Below are positions 53,280-61,935 of a stretch of DNA of 64,000 nt, in pieces. The stretch spans positions 434,001 to 498,000 of the forward strand of contig JAXMCW010000004.1 in assembly GCA_046349155.1 (NCBI GenBank). The letters are read 5' to 3'. The position numbers and the translations under genes were made by a program. Positions within the stretch are counted from its first letter, which is position 1, and every line of letters starts with the position of its first letter. Origin of the DNA: Alsobacter sp046349155 (GTDB lineage Bacteria; Pseudomonadota; Alphaproteobacteria; Rhizobiales; Beijerinckiaceae). A model generated the notes under the pieces. The model did not search any database and had not been told where the DNA came from. It saw only the letters and a program-made list of their open reading frames with translations.

Positions 53280-54026
53280 TCAGCCCTCCATCTTCGCGAC
53301 CAGCGCGTCGGAGAACTCGGCGTTGCTGTAGACGTGCTGCACGTCGTCATTGTCCTCGAGGCTGTCGAGCAGGCGCAGGATCTTCTCGCCGGCCTCGTCG
53401 TCGACATTGACGCTGGTCTGGCCGCGCCACACCAACGCGGCCTTGCGGGGTTCGCCGAACTTCGCCTCGAGCGCCTTCTGCACCTCGCGCAGGGACTCCA
53501 TGGAGGTGATCACCTCGTGGCCCTCCTCGGCGGAGGAGACGTCGTCGGCGCCGGCCTCGATGGCGGCCTCCATCATCGCGTCCTCGCTCGCCACCTTGGC
53601 GTCGTACTCGATCACCCCTAGCCGGTCGAACATGAAGGAGACGGCGCCCGTCTCCGCCAGCGAGCCGCCGGCCTTCGTGAAGTAGGAGCGCACCTCGCTC
53701 GCCGTGCGGTTGCGGTTGTCGGTGAGCGCCTCGACGATCACGGCGACGCCGCCCGGGGCATAGCCCTCGTAGCGGATCTCCTCGTAGTTCTCGCCGTCGC
53801 CGCCCGCGGCCTTCTTGATGGCGCGCTCGATATTGTCCTTGGGCATGTTCTCCGCGCGCGCGGCCAGCACGGCGGCGCGCAGGCGCGGGTTCATGTTGAT
53901 GTCGGGCAGGCCGAGCTTGGCGGCGACGGTGATCTCTCGGGCCAGCTTGGAGAACAGCTTGGAGCGCACCGCATCCTGCTTCCCCTTGCGGTGCATGATG
54001 TTCTTGAATTGGGAATGGCCGGCCAT
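53280..54026 (-). CDS. YebC/PmpR family DNA-binding regulatory protein
   Basis: 248 residues, the usual length. It begins AGHSQFKNIMHRKGKQDA, the family signature, with the three-domain architecture implied by RLRAAVLAARAENMPKDNIERAIKKA and the acidic C-terminal part. Members act in transcription control, and some in translation of proline-rich stretches. Placement upstream of ruvC is conserved in many bacteria. GGAGAG lies before the ATG. Confidence 0.95.
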   Translation of the reverse strand: MAGHSQFKNIMHRKGKQDAVRSKLFSKLAREITVAAKLGLPDINMNPRLRAAVLAARAENMPKDNIERAIKKAAGGDGENYEEIRYEGYAPGGVAVIVEALTDNRNRTASEVRSYFTKAGGSLAETGAVSFMFDRLGVIEYDAKVASEDAMMEAAIEAGADDVSSAEEGHEVITSMESLREVQKALEAKFGEPRKAALVWRGQTSVNVDDEAGEKILRLLDSLEDNDDVQHVYSNAEFSDALVAKMEG

Positions 54027-54164
54027 GGCGCTCTCCGTGCTGGACGGGACGGTCGGCGCCGCAGGGGCCCGCGCGCCCCGTCCCGGAAATGAGGTCGCGC
54101 CTTATACGTCGCCGCCGCGGCGGCTGACAAGGAACCAGCGGCAGGCGCCGGAACGCGGCCGCGG

Positions 54165-54986
54165 TCAGGCCCAGAACGCGGGAACGGCCTCGGCCAGGAC
54201 CGGCCCGATCCGCACCGGCGCCACCGCCCGGGCCAGGCCCGTGCGGTCGTCCACGTCCACCGCCACGCCCGACAGCGCGCCAGGCCCGGAGGCCGCCTCC
54301 AGCCGCGCGCCGGGCGTCTTCTGCAGGAAGCGGCGGATCGGCTCCTCCTTGGCCATGCCGAGGATCGAGTCGTAGTCCCCGCACATCCCGGCGTCGGTCA
54401 TGTAGGCCGTGCCGCCTGGCAGGATCTGCTGGTCGGCCGTGGGGACATGCGTATGGGTCCCCACCACAAGCGTCGCGCGCCCGTCGACGAAATGGGCCAT
54501 CGCCTGCTTCTCGCTGGTCGCCTCGGCATGCACGTCGATCAGCACCGCGTCCGCGGCGGCCCCCAGCGGGCAGGCCGCGAGTTCCTTCTCGACCACTGCG
54601 AAGGGGTCGTCGAGCGCGTCCATGTAGAGCCGGCCCATCACGTTGACGACGAGCACGCGCGCGCCGTTCCTCGCCGTCACCACGGTCGCGCCGCGCCCGG
54701 GCGTGCCGGCGGGGTAGTTGGCCGGGCGCAGCAGGCGGGGCTGGCGCTCGATGAAGACGAGCGCCTCGCGCTGGTCGAAGGAATGGTTGCCGAGCGTCAC
54801 GGCGTCCGCCCCCGCGGAGAGGAGCTCCTCGCAGATCGCCTCGGTGATGCCGAAGCCGCCCGCCGCGTTCTCGCCGTTGATCACGACGCAGTCGAGCGCC
54901 CAGGCCTCGCGCAGGCCGGGCAGGCGGTCGATCACCGCGTTGCGGCCGGGCCGGCCGACGACGTCGCCGAGGAAGAGCAGGCGCAT
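54165..54986 (-). CDS. YmdB-like metallophosphoesterase (TIGR00282 family)
   Basis: 273 residues. Metal ligands are visible in LFLGDVVGRPGR, INGENAAGGFGIT, TLGNHSFDQREAL and HAEATSEKQAMAHFVDGRATLVVGTHTHVPTADQ. Homologues hydrolyse 2',3'-cyclic nucleotides or cAMP; in Bacillus YmdB controls biofilm and motility choice. GGAG lies six bases before the ATG. It is coupled to fau by a 12-bp gap. Confidence 0.92.
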   Translation of the reverse strand: MRLLFLGDVVGRPGRNAVIDRLPGLREAWALDCVVINGENAAGGFGITEAICEELLSAGADAVTLGNHSFDQREALVFIERQPRLLRPANYPAGTPGRGATVVTARNGARVLVVNVMGRLYMDALDDPFAVVEKELAACPLGAAADAVLIDVHAEATSEKQAMAHFVDGRATLVVGTHTHVPTADQQILPGGTAYMTDAGMCGDYDSILGMAKEEPIRRFLQKTPGARLEAASGPGALSGVAVDVDDRTGLARAVAPVRIGPVLAEAVPAFWA

Positions 54987-54998
54987 GACGATCTCCGG

Positions 54999-55604
54999 TT
55001 ATGGACCCGTGCGGATCAACTCGGTCTCGGTGAGGATCCAGTCCAGCCGCCGGTCGTGCGGCTCGGCCGGCACGCGCGCGACCTCCTGGCAGGAAAAGGC
55101 CACCCCGATCGTGGCGAGGGGGCGGCCATCGGCCGAGAAGGCCTCGATGGCGCGGTCATAATGCCCCGCCCCGTAGCCGATGCGGTCGCCCCGCCGGTCG
55201 AAGGCGGCGAGGGGGACGAGCATGGTGCGCGGCCGCACGGAGGCAGCCTCCGGACCGGGCTCCAGCAGGCCGAACGCAGCCTTCACCAGCGGCTGGCCGT
55301 GCTGCCAGACGCGGAAATCGAGCACCGGGCGACGCACCACCGGCAGCGCCAGGGTGACGCCGTGCCGCTCAAGGGCGCGCATCAGCGGCCTTGTGTCCAG
55401 CTCGCTGCGGATCGGCAGGAAGACGGAGACGGGCCCCTCGTGCAGCGCCGCGTGGAAGGGCAGGGCGTGCAGGGCCTCGAACCGGTCGGCCACGAGCTGC
55501 GATGCGCGGGCGCGCTCCCCGGCGGTCAAGGCGTCGCGACGGGCCAGCACCTCCTTGCGCAGGGCGTCCTTGTCGCGGGCGGCGGAAGGGGAGGAGAGGG
55601 ACAT
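54999..55604 (-). CDS. fau: 5-formyltetrahydrofolate cyclo-ligase
   Basis: 201 residues. Converts 5-formyl-THF to 5,10-methenyl-THF with ATP. RKEVLARRDAL opens the domain. VPLAAFDRRGDRIGYGAGHYDRAIE near 140 is the nucleotide and substrate-binding motif, and FSCQEVARVPAEPHDRRLDWILTE ends the family core. It lies immediately downstream of the 6S RNA, an arrangement conserved in Proteobacteria, with co-transcription expected. Confidence 0.94.
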   Translation of the reverse strand: MSLSSPSAARDKDALRKEVLARRDALTAGERARASQLVADRFEALHALPFHAALHEGPVSVFLPIRSELDTRPLMRALERHGVTLALPVVRRPVLDFRVWQHGQPLVKAAFGLLEPGPEAASVRPRTMLVPLAAFDRRGDRIGYGAGHYDRAIEAFSADGRPLATIGVAFSCQEVARVPAEPHDRRLDWILTETELIRTGP

Positions 55605-55614
55605 TCAGGCGAAA

Positions 55615-55770
55615 GCCGAGTGCGGAGCCACAGTGGCCGTGGGACGATCGATCCCGGGAAACCTACAACGTAGGTGGGCGCCGTGTGCCCAAGTCCACGG
55701 ACGAGGGCGGGGACAGCTCCCGTTAGGATCGATAAGGCCCCGGGGATACATTGTCCTACACGCACCCCGC
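55615..55770 (-). ncRNA. ssrS: 6S RNA
   Basis: The minus strand holds CCTTATCGATCC, GGGAGCTGTCCC, CTTGGGCACACGGCGCCCACC and TACGTTGTAGGTT, blocks I recognise from alphaproteobacterial 6S RNA. ATCGATCC near the 5' side pairs with GGATCGAT near the 3' side, and an outer stem GGGTGCG (55767-55761) / CGCACTC (55624-55618) closes the molecule. The location between zapA and fau is the conserved one. It binds RNA polymerase holoenzyme. Exact ends are estimated from the closing stem. Confidence 0.85.
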
Positions 55771-55871
55771 AGCCCCGCGCTGCAACAGATAAGCCGGCCC
55801 GGCGGGCTTGACCAGCCCCTTGCGCGCAGGTCTCCCCGGCGATCGACGGGCGGAACCCCGCGCCCGGCGGC

Positions 55872-56240
55872 TCAGCCCGCCGGCCCGGTGCCCAGCTCGC
55901 GGGCGACCGTCTCGATCCGCTCGGCGGCCTCGACCAGCGCATTGGCCACCTCGGCCTCCGCCTCCCCCAGCGAGGCCACCGTCGCCGACTGCGCCGATTG
56001 CAGGCGCCCCACCTCGGCTTCCAGCGCCGCGATGCGCGCGCGCAGCTCCTCCCGCTCGTCGAGGAAGGTGATGGCGGCCATCACCGTCAGCCGGCTGTCG
56101 CCGATCTCGCCGAAGCTGCGGCGCATCTCGCCGATCTTGCCGTCGACTTCGCCGGCAAGCCGGCGCAGGTGATCCTCCTGCCCGTCCTCGCAGGCGATGC
56201 GGTAGGATTTCTCGGCGATGGTGACGGTGACCTGGCCCAA
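55872..56240 (-). CDS. zapA: Cell division protein ZapA
   Basis: 122 residues, starting at TTG 56240 with GGGAGGG four bases upstream. VTVTIAEKSYRIACEDGQEDHLRRLAGEVDGKI is the ZapA globular domain that bundles FtsZ. A coiled coil (LDEREELRARIAALEAEVGRLQ) and a helical tail follow. It lies upstream of 6S RNA and downstream of the DUF4164 gene. Confidence 0.92.
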   Translation of the reverse strand: MGQVTVTIAEKSYRIACEDGQEDHLRRLAGEVDGKIGEMRRSFGEIGDSRLTVMAAITFLDEREELRARIAALEAEVGRLQSAQSATVASLGEAEAEVANALVEAAERIETVARELGTGPAG

Positions 56241-56277
56241 TCGTCCCTCCCTGCAGCCGACATCAGCCGCGCCGGGT

Positions 56278-56586
56278 TCAGCCGGCGTGGTCGGCGAGTT
56301 CGATCACCGAGCGCACGGACCCGATGGCCCGGTCGATCCGGCGGGCGAGTTCCTCGGTGGTCCCGTCGAGCCTCTGGGCGCGGGCCAGGGCGCCGTCGAG
56401 CTCCACGGCGAGGCGTGCGCGGTCGTCCTGCATCAGCGCGAGCTCTGTCTCCAGCGTCGACTTGGAGCGGTCGGCCTCCCGCCGATGCGCCGCGGCGGCC
56501 TCCAGCGCGTTGAGCGAGGCGCGCAGGCGCGCGATGGCGTCCTCGATGAGCGCGGACCGCGAGACGGGCTTGGGCATGGTCGACAT
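56278..56586 (-). CDS. DUF4164 family coiled-coil protein
   Basis: 102 residues, almost entirely helical: IEDAIARLRASLNALEAAAAHRRE, KSTLETELALMQDDRARLAVELDGAL and RIDRAIGSVRSVIEL. This is the DUF4164 family, found next to zapA in Hyphomicrobiales and suspected to act in division or envelope processes. No experimental role is known. It is divergent from tkt, with the gap holding the tkt promoter. Confidence 0.85.
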   Translation of the reverse strand: MSTMPKPVSRSALIEDAIARLRASLNALEAAAAHRREADRSKSTLETELALMQDDRARLAVELDGALARAQRLDGTTEELARRIDRAIGSVRSVIELADHAG

Positions 56587-56825
56587 GGCGGCGCTCGCTT
56601 TCGAAACGGCCCGGAGACGCCTCCGGTGAGCTCGAGCGGACGAGATCGAAAACTTCGCATCGAACTTAACCGTTCCGCTGGATGGGGGTCAATCGACAGG
56701 TTTTTTTCCGTCCTTCCACCGGCCGAGCGAATGGCGGGCGACCGGGTCCGCGCGGGACGAGGCGCCGGGCGGCGAGGGTGCGGCCCCGCCTTCGCCCGGC
56801 CGGCAGGCCCGAGGGCCGCGTTGCA

Positions 56826-56853
56826 TTGACTCACCTCGGCGAGGTGCTATCAG
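56826..56853 (+). promoter_or_regulatory. Putative sigma-70 promoter of tkt with a palindrome in its spacer
   Basis: TTGACT (56826-56831), 16 bp, TATCAG (56848-56853), 27 bp before the tkt ATG. The spacer is almost exactly a perfect inverted repeat, CACCTCG-G-CGAGGTG (56832-56846), which would be an ideal repressor site. Confidence 0.55.
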
Positions 56854-56880
56854 TCCCCGCGATTAAGCGGGGAATGCACG

Positions 56881-58863
56881 ATGTCGGCAGCGCGAGAGCA
56901 GCACGGACCCATGGCCAACGCGATCCGGGCGCTCGCCATGGACGCGGTCGAGAAGGCCAAGTCCGGCCATCCCGGGCTTCCCATGGGAACGGCCGACATC
57001 GCCACGGTGCTGTTCTCCCACGTCCTCAAGTACGACGCCGCCGATCCCGCCTGGCCCGACCGCGACCGCTTCATCCTGTCGGCCGGCCATGGCTCGATGC
57101 TGCTCTATTCCCTGTTCTACCTGACGGGCCTCGGCGGCATGAGCCTCGACGAGCTCAAGCGCTTCCGCCAGTGGGGCTCCAAGACGCCCGGCCATCCCGA
57201 ATATGGCCACACCGTCGGCGTGGAGACGACGACCGGGCCGCTGGGCCAGGGCATCTCCACCGCGGTGGGCTTCGCGCTCGCCGAACGGCTCATGGCGGCC
57301 GAGTTCGGCCCCGAGGTGGTCGACCACCACACCTTCGTGCTGGCCTCCGACGGCGACCTGATGGAGGGCATCTCCCAGGAGGCCATCGCCATTGCCGGGC
57401 ACATGAAGCTCTCGCGCCTCATCGTGCTGTGGGACAATAACGGTGTCTCCATCGACGGACCGGTCTCGCTGTCCGACAGCGTCGACCAGATCCGGCGCTT
57501 CCAGGCGGCCAACTGGAACACCGCGCAGGTGGACGGCCACGACGCAGACGCCATCCTCGCCGCCGTCGAGGCCGCCAAGCGCTCCGACAGGCCCACGATG
57601 ATCGCCTGCAAGACGGTGATCGGCTTCGGCGCGCCCAAGAAGGCCGGCACCTCCAAGGCCCACGGGGAGCCCCTCGGGGCCGAGGAACTGGCCGGAGCCA
57701 AGGCGGCGCTGAACCTCTCCCCCGATCCTTTCTCCATCCCCGAGGGCGCGCTCGAGGCCTGGCGGTCCGCCGGAGCCCGCGGCGCCTCTGCCCGCGCGGC
57801 CTGGGCGAAGCGGCTCGCGGCCATGGACCCGGCGCACCGGGCCGAGTTCGAGCGCCGCGTGCGCGGCGACCTGCCGGCCGGCTTCAAGGCCGCCATGGAC
57901 GGCCTCAAGGCGAAGCTTGCCGCCGAGCCCGTCACCGTGGCGACCCGCAAAGCCTCGGAGCTGGCGCTCGAGGTCATCACCGAGGCCGTGCCGGAACTGG
58001 TGCTGGGCTCGGCCGACCTCACGCCTTCCAACAACACCAAGACGAAGAACCTCAAGGTCGTGGCGCCGGGCGAGCTCGCCGGCCGCTACATTCACTGGGG
58101 CATCCGCGAGCACGGCATGGCCGCCGCCATGAACGGCATCGCCCTGCATGGCGGGCTGATCCCGGCCGGCGCGACCTTCATGGTCTTCACCGATTACTGC
58201 CGGCCCTCGATCCGCCTCGCGGCCCTGATGGGCGTGCGCGTCGTCTACGTGATGACCCACGACTCCATCGGCCTCGGCGAGGACGGGCCGACGCACCAGC
58301 CGGTCGAGCACCTCGCCTCGCTGCGCGCGATTCCGAACCTGCAGGTCTTCCGCCCGGCGGACCCGATCGAGACGGCCGAGTGCTGGCAGATCGCGCTGGA
58401 GACCCGCAGCGGCCCGAGCCTCCTGGCGCTGACCCGCCAGAACCTCGCGCCGTTCCGGCGCGAGCCGTCGGCCGAGAACCTCTCCGCCCGCGGCGCCTAT
58501 CGGATCGCCGGCTCGGACGACGGCAGGGTCTCGCTTTTCGCCTCCGGCTCCGAGGTCGAGATCGCGCTCGCCGCCCGCGACCTGCTGGCGGCCCGCGGCG
58601 TCGCCGCGCGCGTCGTCTCCGTGCCGTGCTTCGAGCTTTTCGCCGCGCAGCCGGAGGCCGTGCGCGCCGCCGTGATCGGCAAGGCCCCCGTGAAGGTCGC
58701 CATCGAGGCCGGCCTGCGCATGGGCTGGGACGCGATCATCGGCTCCGACGGGATCTTCGTCGGCATGAGCGGCTTCGGCGCGAGCGCGCCCTACAAGGAG
58801 CTCTACGCGCATTTCGGCATCACGGCGGAAGCCGTGGCCGAGCAGGTCGCCGCGAGGCTGTGA
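56881..58863 (+). CDS. tkt: Transketolase
   Basis: 660 residues, thiamine-diphosphate enzyme of the pentose phosphate and Calvin cycles. GHPGLPMGTADIATVL, GSMLLYSLFYLTG, TTGPLGQGISTAVGFA and SDGDLMEGISQEA (cofactor loop) are in the N-terminal half. GIREHGMAAAMNGIALHGG, TFMVFTDYCRPSIRLAALM and THDSIGLGEDGPTHQPVEH are in the pyrimidine domain. First gene of the tkt-gap-pgk-fba cluster. Confidence 0.97.
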   Translation: MSAAREQHGPMANAIRALAMDAVEKAKSGHPGLPMGTADIATVLFSHVLKYDAADPAWPDRDRFILSAGHGSMLLYSLFYLTGLGGMSLDELKRFRQWGSKTPGHPEYGHTVGVETTTGPLGQGISTAVGFALAERLMAAEFGPEVVDHHTFVLASDGDLMEGISQEAIAIAGHMKLSRLIVLWDNNGVSIDGPVSLSDSVDQIRRFQAANWNTAQVDGHDADAILAAVEAAKRSDRPTMIACKTVIGFGAPKKAGTSKAHGEPLGAEELAGAKAALNLSPDPFSIPEGALEAWRSAGARGASARAAWAKRLAAMDPAHRAEFERRVRGDLPAGFKAAMDGLKAKLAAEPVTVATRKASELALEVITEAVPELVLGSADLTPSNNTKTKNLKVVAPGELAGRYIHWGIREHGMAAAMNGIALHGGLIPAGATFMVFTDYCRPSIRLAALMGVRVVYVMTHDSIGLGEDGPTHQPVEHLASLRAIPNLQVFRPADPIETAECWQIALETRSGPSLLALTRQNLAPFRREPSAENLSARGAYRIAGSDDGRVSLFASGSEVEIALAARDLLAARGVAARVVSVPCFELFAAQPEAVRAAVIGKAPVKVAIEAGLRMGWDAIIGSDGIFVGMSGFGASAPYKELYAHFGITAEAVAEQVAARL

Positions 58864-58906
58864 CAGAGGGACCGCTCCCCCGCGGGACCCGGCGTGAATC
58901 CCCACG

Positions 58907-58931
58907 CAACGCAGGCCTCGGGCCCGCGTTG
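58907..58931 (+). terminator. Hairpin between tkt and gap
   Basis: CAACGC (58907-58912) pairs with GCGTTG (58926-58931), enclosing a further GC stem. No T-run follows. It may modulate read-through from tkt into gap or stabilise the gap message. Confidence 0.3.
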
Positions 58932-58993
58932 CCGACCGAAGCCCGCCGCCGGCGGTTCCCCTCGGGGCCGGGCGGCACCACAGGGAGTGTGCA

Positions 58994-60001
58994 ATGACCG
59001 TCCGCGTCGCCATCAACGGGTTCGGCCGCATTGGCCGCAACGTCCTCCGCGCCATCATCGAGTCCGGCCGTACCGACATCGAGGTCGTCGCGATCAACGA
59101 CCTCGGCCCTGTGGAGACCAACGCCCACCTGCTGCGCTATGACAGCGTGCACGGCCGCTTCCCGCATGCCGTGAAGGTCGAGGGCGACACGATCGACGTG
59201 GGCCGCGGGCCCATCAAGGTCACCGCCGTGCGCAACCCCGCGGAGCTGCCCCACAAGGCGCTGGGCGTGGACATCGCCATGGAGTGCACGGGCATCTTCA
59301 CCGCCCGCGACAAGGCCGCCGCCCACCTCGAAGCCGGCGCCAAGCGCGTCATCGTCTCGGCTCCCGCCGGCGGGGCCGACTTCACGGTCGTCTACGGCGT
59401 GAACCACCAGAAGCTGACGAAGGACCACCTCGTCATCTCGAACGCCTCCTGCACGACGAACTGCCTCGCCCCCGTGGCCAAGGTTCTGCACGAGGCCGTC
59501 GGCATCGAGCGCGGCATGATGACGACGATCCACTCCTACACGGGCGACCAGCCGACGCTCGACACCATGCACAAGGACCTCTACCGCGCCCGCGCGGCTG
59601 CCCTGTCCATGATCCCCACCTCGACCGGCGCCGCCAAGGCCGTGGGCCTCGTGTTGCCCGAGCTCAACGGCAAGCTGGACGGCTCCTCGATCCGCGTGCC
59701 CACGCCTAACGTCTCGGTCGTCGACCTCAAGTTCGTGGCCAAGCGCGCGACCTCCAAGGACGAGATCAACGCCGCGATCAAGGCCGCGGCTGACGGACCC
59801 CTCAAGGGCGTTCTCGGCTACACCAACGACAAGAACGTCTCGGTCGACTTCAACCACGACCCCCATTCCTCGATCTTCCACATGGACCAGACCAAGGTGA
59901 TGGAAGGCACGTTCGTGTCGATCCTGTCCTGGTACGACAACGAGTGGGGCTTCTCGAACCGCATGTCCGACACGGCCGTAGCCTTGGGCAAGCTGATCTG
60001 A
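58994..60001 (+). CDS. gap: Glyceraldehyde-3-phosphate dehydrogenase, type I
   Basis: 335 residues. NAD-binding loop INGFGRIGRNVLR at the N-terminus, catalytic C153 in SNASCTTNCLAP, and the C-terminal SWYDNEWGFSNRM. D/L specificity residues at INDLG suggest NAD preference, which is not certain. GGGAGTG before the ATG is a good ribosome site. Followed by a 9-bp GC hairpin. Confidence 0.97.
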   Translation: MTVRVAINGFGRIGRNVLRAIIESGRTDIEVVAINDLGPVETNAHLLRYDSVHGRFPHAVKVEGDTIDVGRGPIKVTAVRNPAELPHKALGVDIAMECTGIFTARDKAAAHLEAGAKRVIVSAPAGGADFTVVYGVNHQKLTKDHLVISNASCTTNCLAPVAKVLHEAVGIERGMMTTIHSYTGDQPTLDTMHKDLYRARAAALSMIPTSTGAAKAVGLVLPELNGKLDGSSIRVPTPNVSVVDLKFVAKRATSKDEINAAIKAAADGPLKGVLGYTNDKNVSVDFNHDPHSSIFHMDQTKVMEGTFVSILSWYDNEWGFSNRMSDTAVALGKLI

Positions 60002-60557
60002 CGCAGCGTGCCCCCGGTCCGCCCTGGAGTGGGGGCACGTTCCGATCCTCGGTCTTGAGCGTCATGACCGTTGAGCCTCATGACCCTGAAAACACATTCA
60101 GTTTTCTTCCAGGCCGTCTGAAAGGCGGATCCTGCGGATGCAAGGAAGGACGTCCCGTCCGTCAGCAAGGGGCGTCCCGTCGAAGGCAAGGCAGATCCAG
60201 GTGCTCGCGCGGGATGGAAAGGCGGAGGGGGCCCGGAGGGTCCATGATCGTGGGTCGGCTCAAGGCGCTTGAGCCAGGCTGCGAACGCCTGGAAGCGGGC
60301 TTTCAGTGGCTGAAGCTCGGCTTCGCTCGGATGGAAGTTGGGCTTTCCCATGCTGCGACACGGGAAGCCCTGGCCAGGGCCGCGGCGCGGCTTTCCTGTT
60401 GGAAACCGCAGGGCCGGACTCCGCCTGCGACAATGCGCGCGAGCGGGCTCGCTCCTCGACGATCCAGACCCCGAAGTCCTGACGGATCGCGTGTTTGCCT
60501 GTAGTCTCTGGCCGCGAGCATGATCGTGACGTGGTTCCTGATCGGACCTGGAGCAAA
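60002..60557. other. Long gap between gap and pgk
   Basis: 556 bp. It begins with a terminator-like hairpin after gap. Next come short GC-rich direct repeats (cgtcccgtc twice, near 60149-60182). An 87-codon plus-strand frame from ATG 60244 has no ribosome site and a helix-like start (RLKALEPGCERLEAGFQ) but no recognised family. I see no convincing gene; the pgk promoter must lie in the last 100 bp. Confidence 0.45.
60007..60039 (+). terminator. Hairpin terminator after gap
   Basis: A 9-bp stem CGTGCCCCC / GGGGGCACG with a 15-base loop, then TTCCG, starting six bases after the gap stop. It has only a short T-tract. Confidence 0.5.
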
Positions 60558-61748
60558 ATGACCACTTTCCGCACCCTCGACACCGCCGATCTCTCGGGCA
60601 AGCGCGTCCTCCTGCGGGTGGACCTCAACGTGCCCATGGACCAGGGACGCGTCACCGACGCCACGCGCATCGAGCGCGTGCTGCCGACGATCCGCGAGAT
60701 CGCGGACAAGGGAGGCAAGGTGATCCTGCTCGCCCATTTCGGCCGGCCGAAGGGACGCGACCCCAAGGAGAGCCTCGCCCCGGTCGCCACGGCGGTGGCC
60801 GAGCATCTGGGGCGCCCCGTCGCCTTCGCAGACGACTGCATCGGCGACGCCGCCAAGGCCGCCGTCGACGCGCTGAAGCCCGGCGACGTGCTGCTCCTGG
60901 AGAACACCCGCTTCTACAAGGAGGAGGAGAAGAACGATCCGGCCTTCGTGAAGGCTCTGGCCGCCAATGGCGACCTTTGGGTCAACGACGCCTTCTCCGC
61001 CGCCCACCGCGCCCATGCCTCGACGGAGGGGCTGGGCCATGTGCTCCCAGCCTATGCCGGCCGTACCATGCAGGCCGAGGTGGAGGCGCTCGCCAGGGCG
61101 CTCGAGGCGCCGCAGCGCCCGGTCCTCGCCGTGGTCGGCGGGGCCAAGGTGTCCTCCAAGCTGGAGCTCCTCGGCAATCTCGTGAAGAAGGTGGACATCC
61201 TCGTCATCGGCGGAGGCATGGCGAACACCTTCCTCGCCGCGCAGGGCAAGGCCGTGGGCAAGTCGCTCTGCGAGAAGGACCTGCTCGACACCGCGCGCCA
61301 GATTCTCGTGACGGCCAAGGACGCCGGCTGCGACATCGTCCTGCCCGTCGACGCCGTGGTCGCCTCCGAGTTCAAGGCCCACGCGCCGAGCAAGGTCGTC
61401 TCGGTCGACGCCGTCGGTCCCGACGACATGATTCTCGACATCGGCCCGGCCTCGGTCGCCGAGGTCTCGCGCCGCCTCGCCGGGGCCAAGACGCTCGTCT
61501 GGAACGGCCCCTTTGGCGCCTTCGAGCTCGAGCCCTTCGACACGGGCACCACGGCCGTGGCCCGCGAGGCCGCGCGCCTCACCAAGGCCGGCGCCCTGCT
61601 CTCCGTGGCGGGCGGCGGCGACACGGTCTCCGCGCTCAACCACGCCGGCGTGGGCGAGGAGTTCAGCTACGTGTCGACGGCCGGCGGCGCCTTCCTCGAA
61701 TGGCTGGAGGGCAAGCCCCTGCCGGGCGTGGAAGTGCTGCGCGCCTGA
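60558..61748 (+). CDS. pgk: Phosphoglycerate kinase
   Basis: 396 residues from ATG 60558 (GGAG four bases upstream; an in-frame codon at 60495 lacks support). RVDLNVPMDQGRVTD binds phosphoglycerate, with LLAHFGRPKG near 60. VVGGAKVSSKLELLGNLV and NGPFGAFELEPFDTGT are in the ATP-binding half, with GGGDTVSALNHAG near the end. Separated from gap by an unusually long gap. Confidence 0.97.
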   Translation: MTTFRTLDTADLSGKRVLLRVDLNVPMDQGRVTDATRIERVLPTIREIADKGGKVILLAHFGRPKGRDPKESLAPVATAVAEHLGRPVAFADDCIGDAAKAAVDALKPGDVLLLENTRFYKEEEKNDPAFVKALAANGDLWVNDAFSAAHRAHASTEGLGHVLPAYAGRTMQAEVEALARALEAPQRPVLAVVGGAKVSSKLELLGNLVKKVDILVIGGGMANTFLAAQGKAVGKSLCEKDLLDTARQILVTAKDAGCDIVLPVDAVVASEFKAHAPSKVVSVDAVGPDDMILDIGPASVAEVSRRLAGAKTLVWNGPFGAFELEPFDTGTTAVAREAARLTKAGALLSVAGGGDTVSALNHAGVGEEFSYVSTAGGAFLEWLEGKPLPGVEVLRA

Positions 61749-61935
61749 GCGCCCGGCGGCGTTCCTCCTTCGTCCTTGTCGGGCGGCCCTTCCGCGGTGG
61801 GCCGGACCCGTTGCGTCACCCGGCCAATCGAGCGCGGGATGACCGGGACGTGGAGCCGATCGGGCTCGAGATCCTGAGGCGCATCCAGGGGCGACATCGC
61901 CGACCTGCGCGGGGACATGGCCTTGCGCTTCGGCG

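Noticed and set aside
60244..60504. 87-codon frame between gap and pgk
   Set aside because: Lacks a ribosome site and its second half is Arg/Pro/Ser-rich as in non-coding frames.
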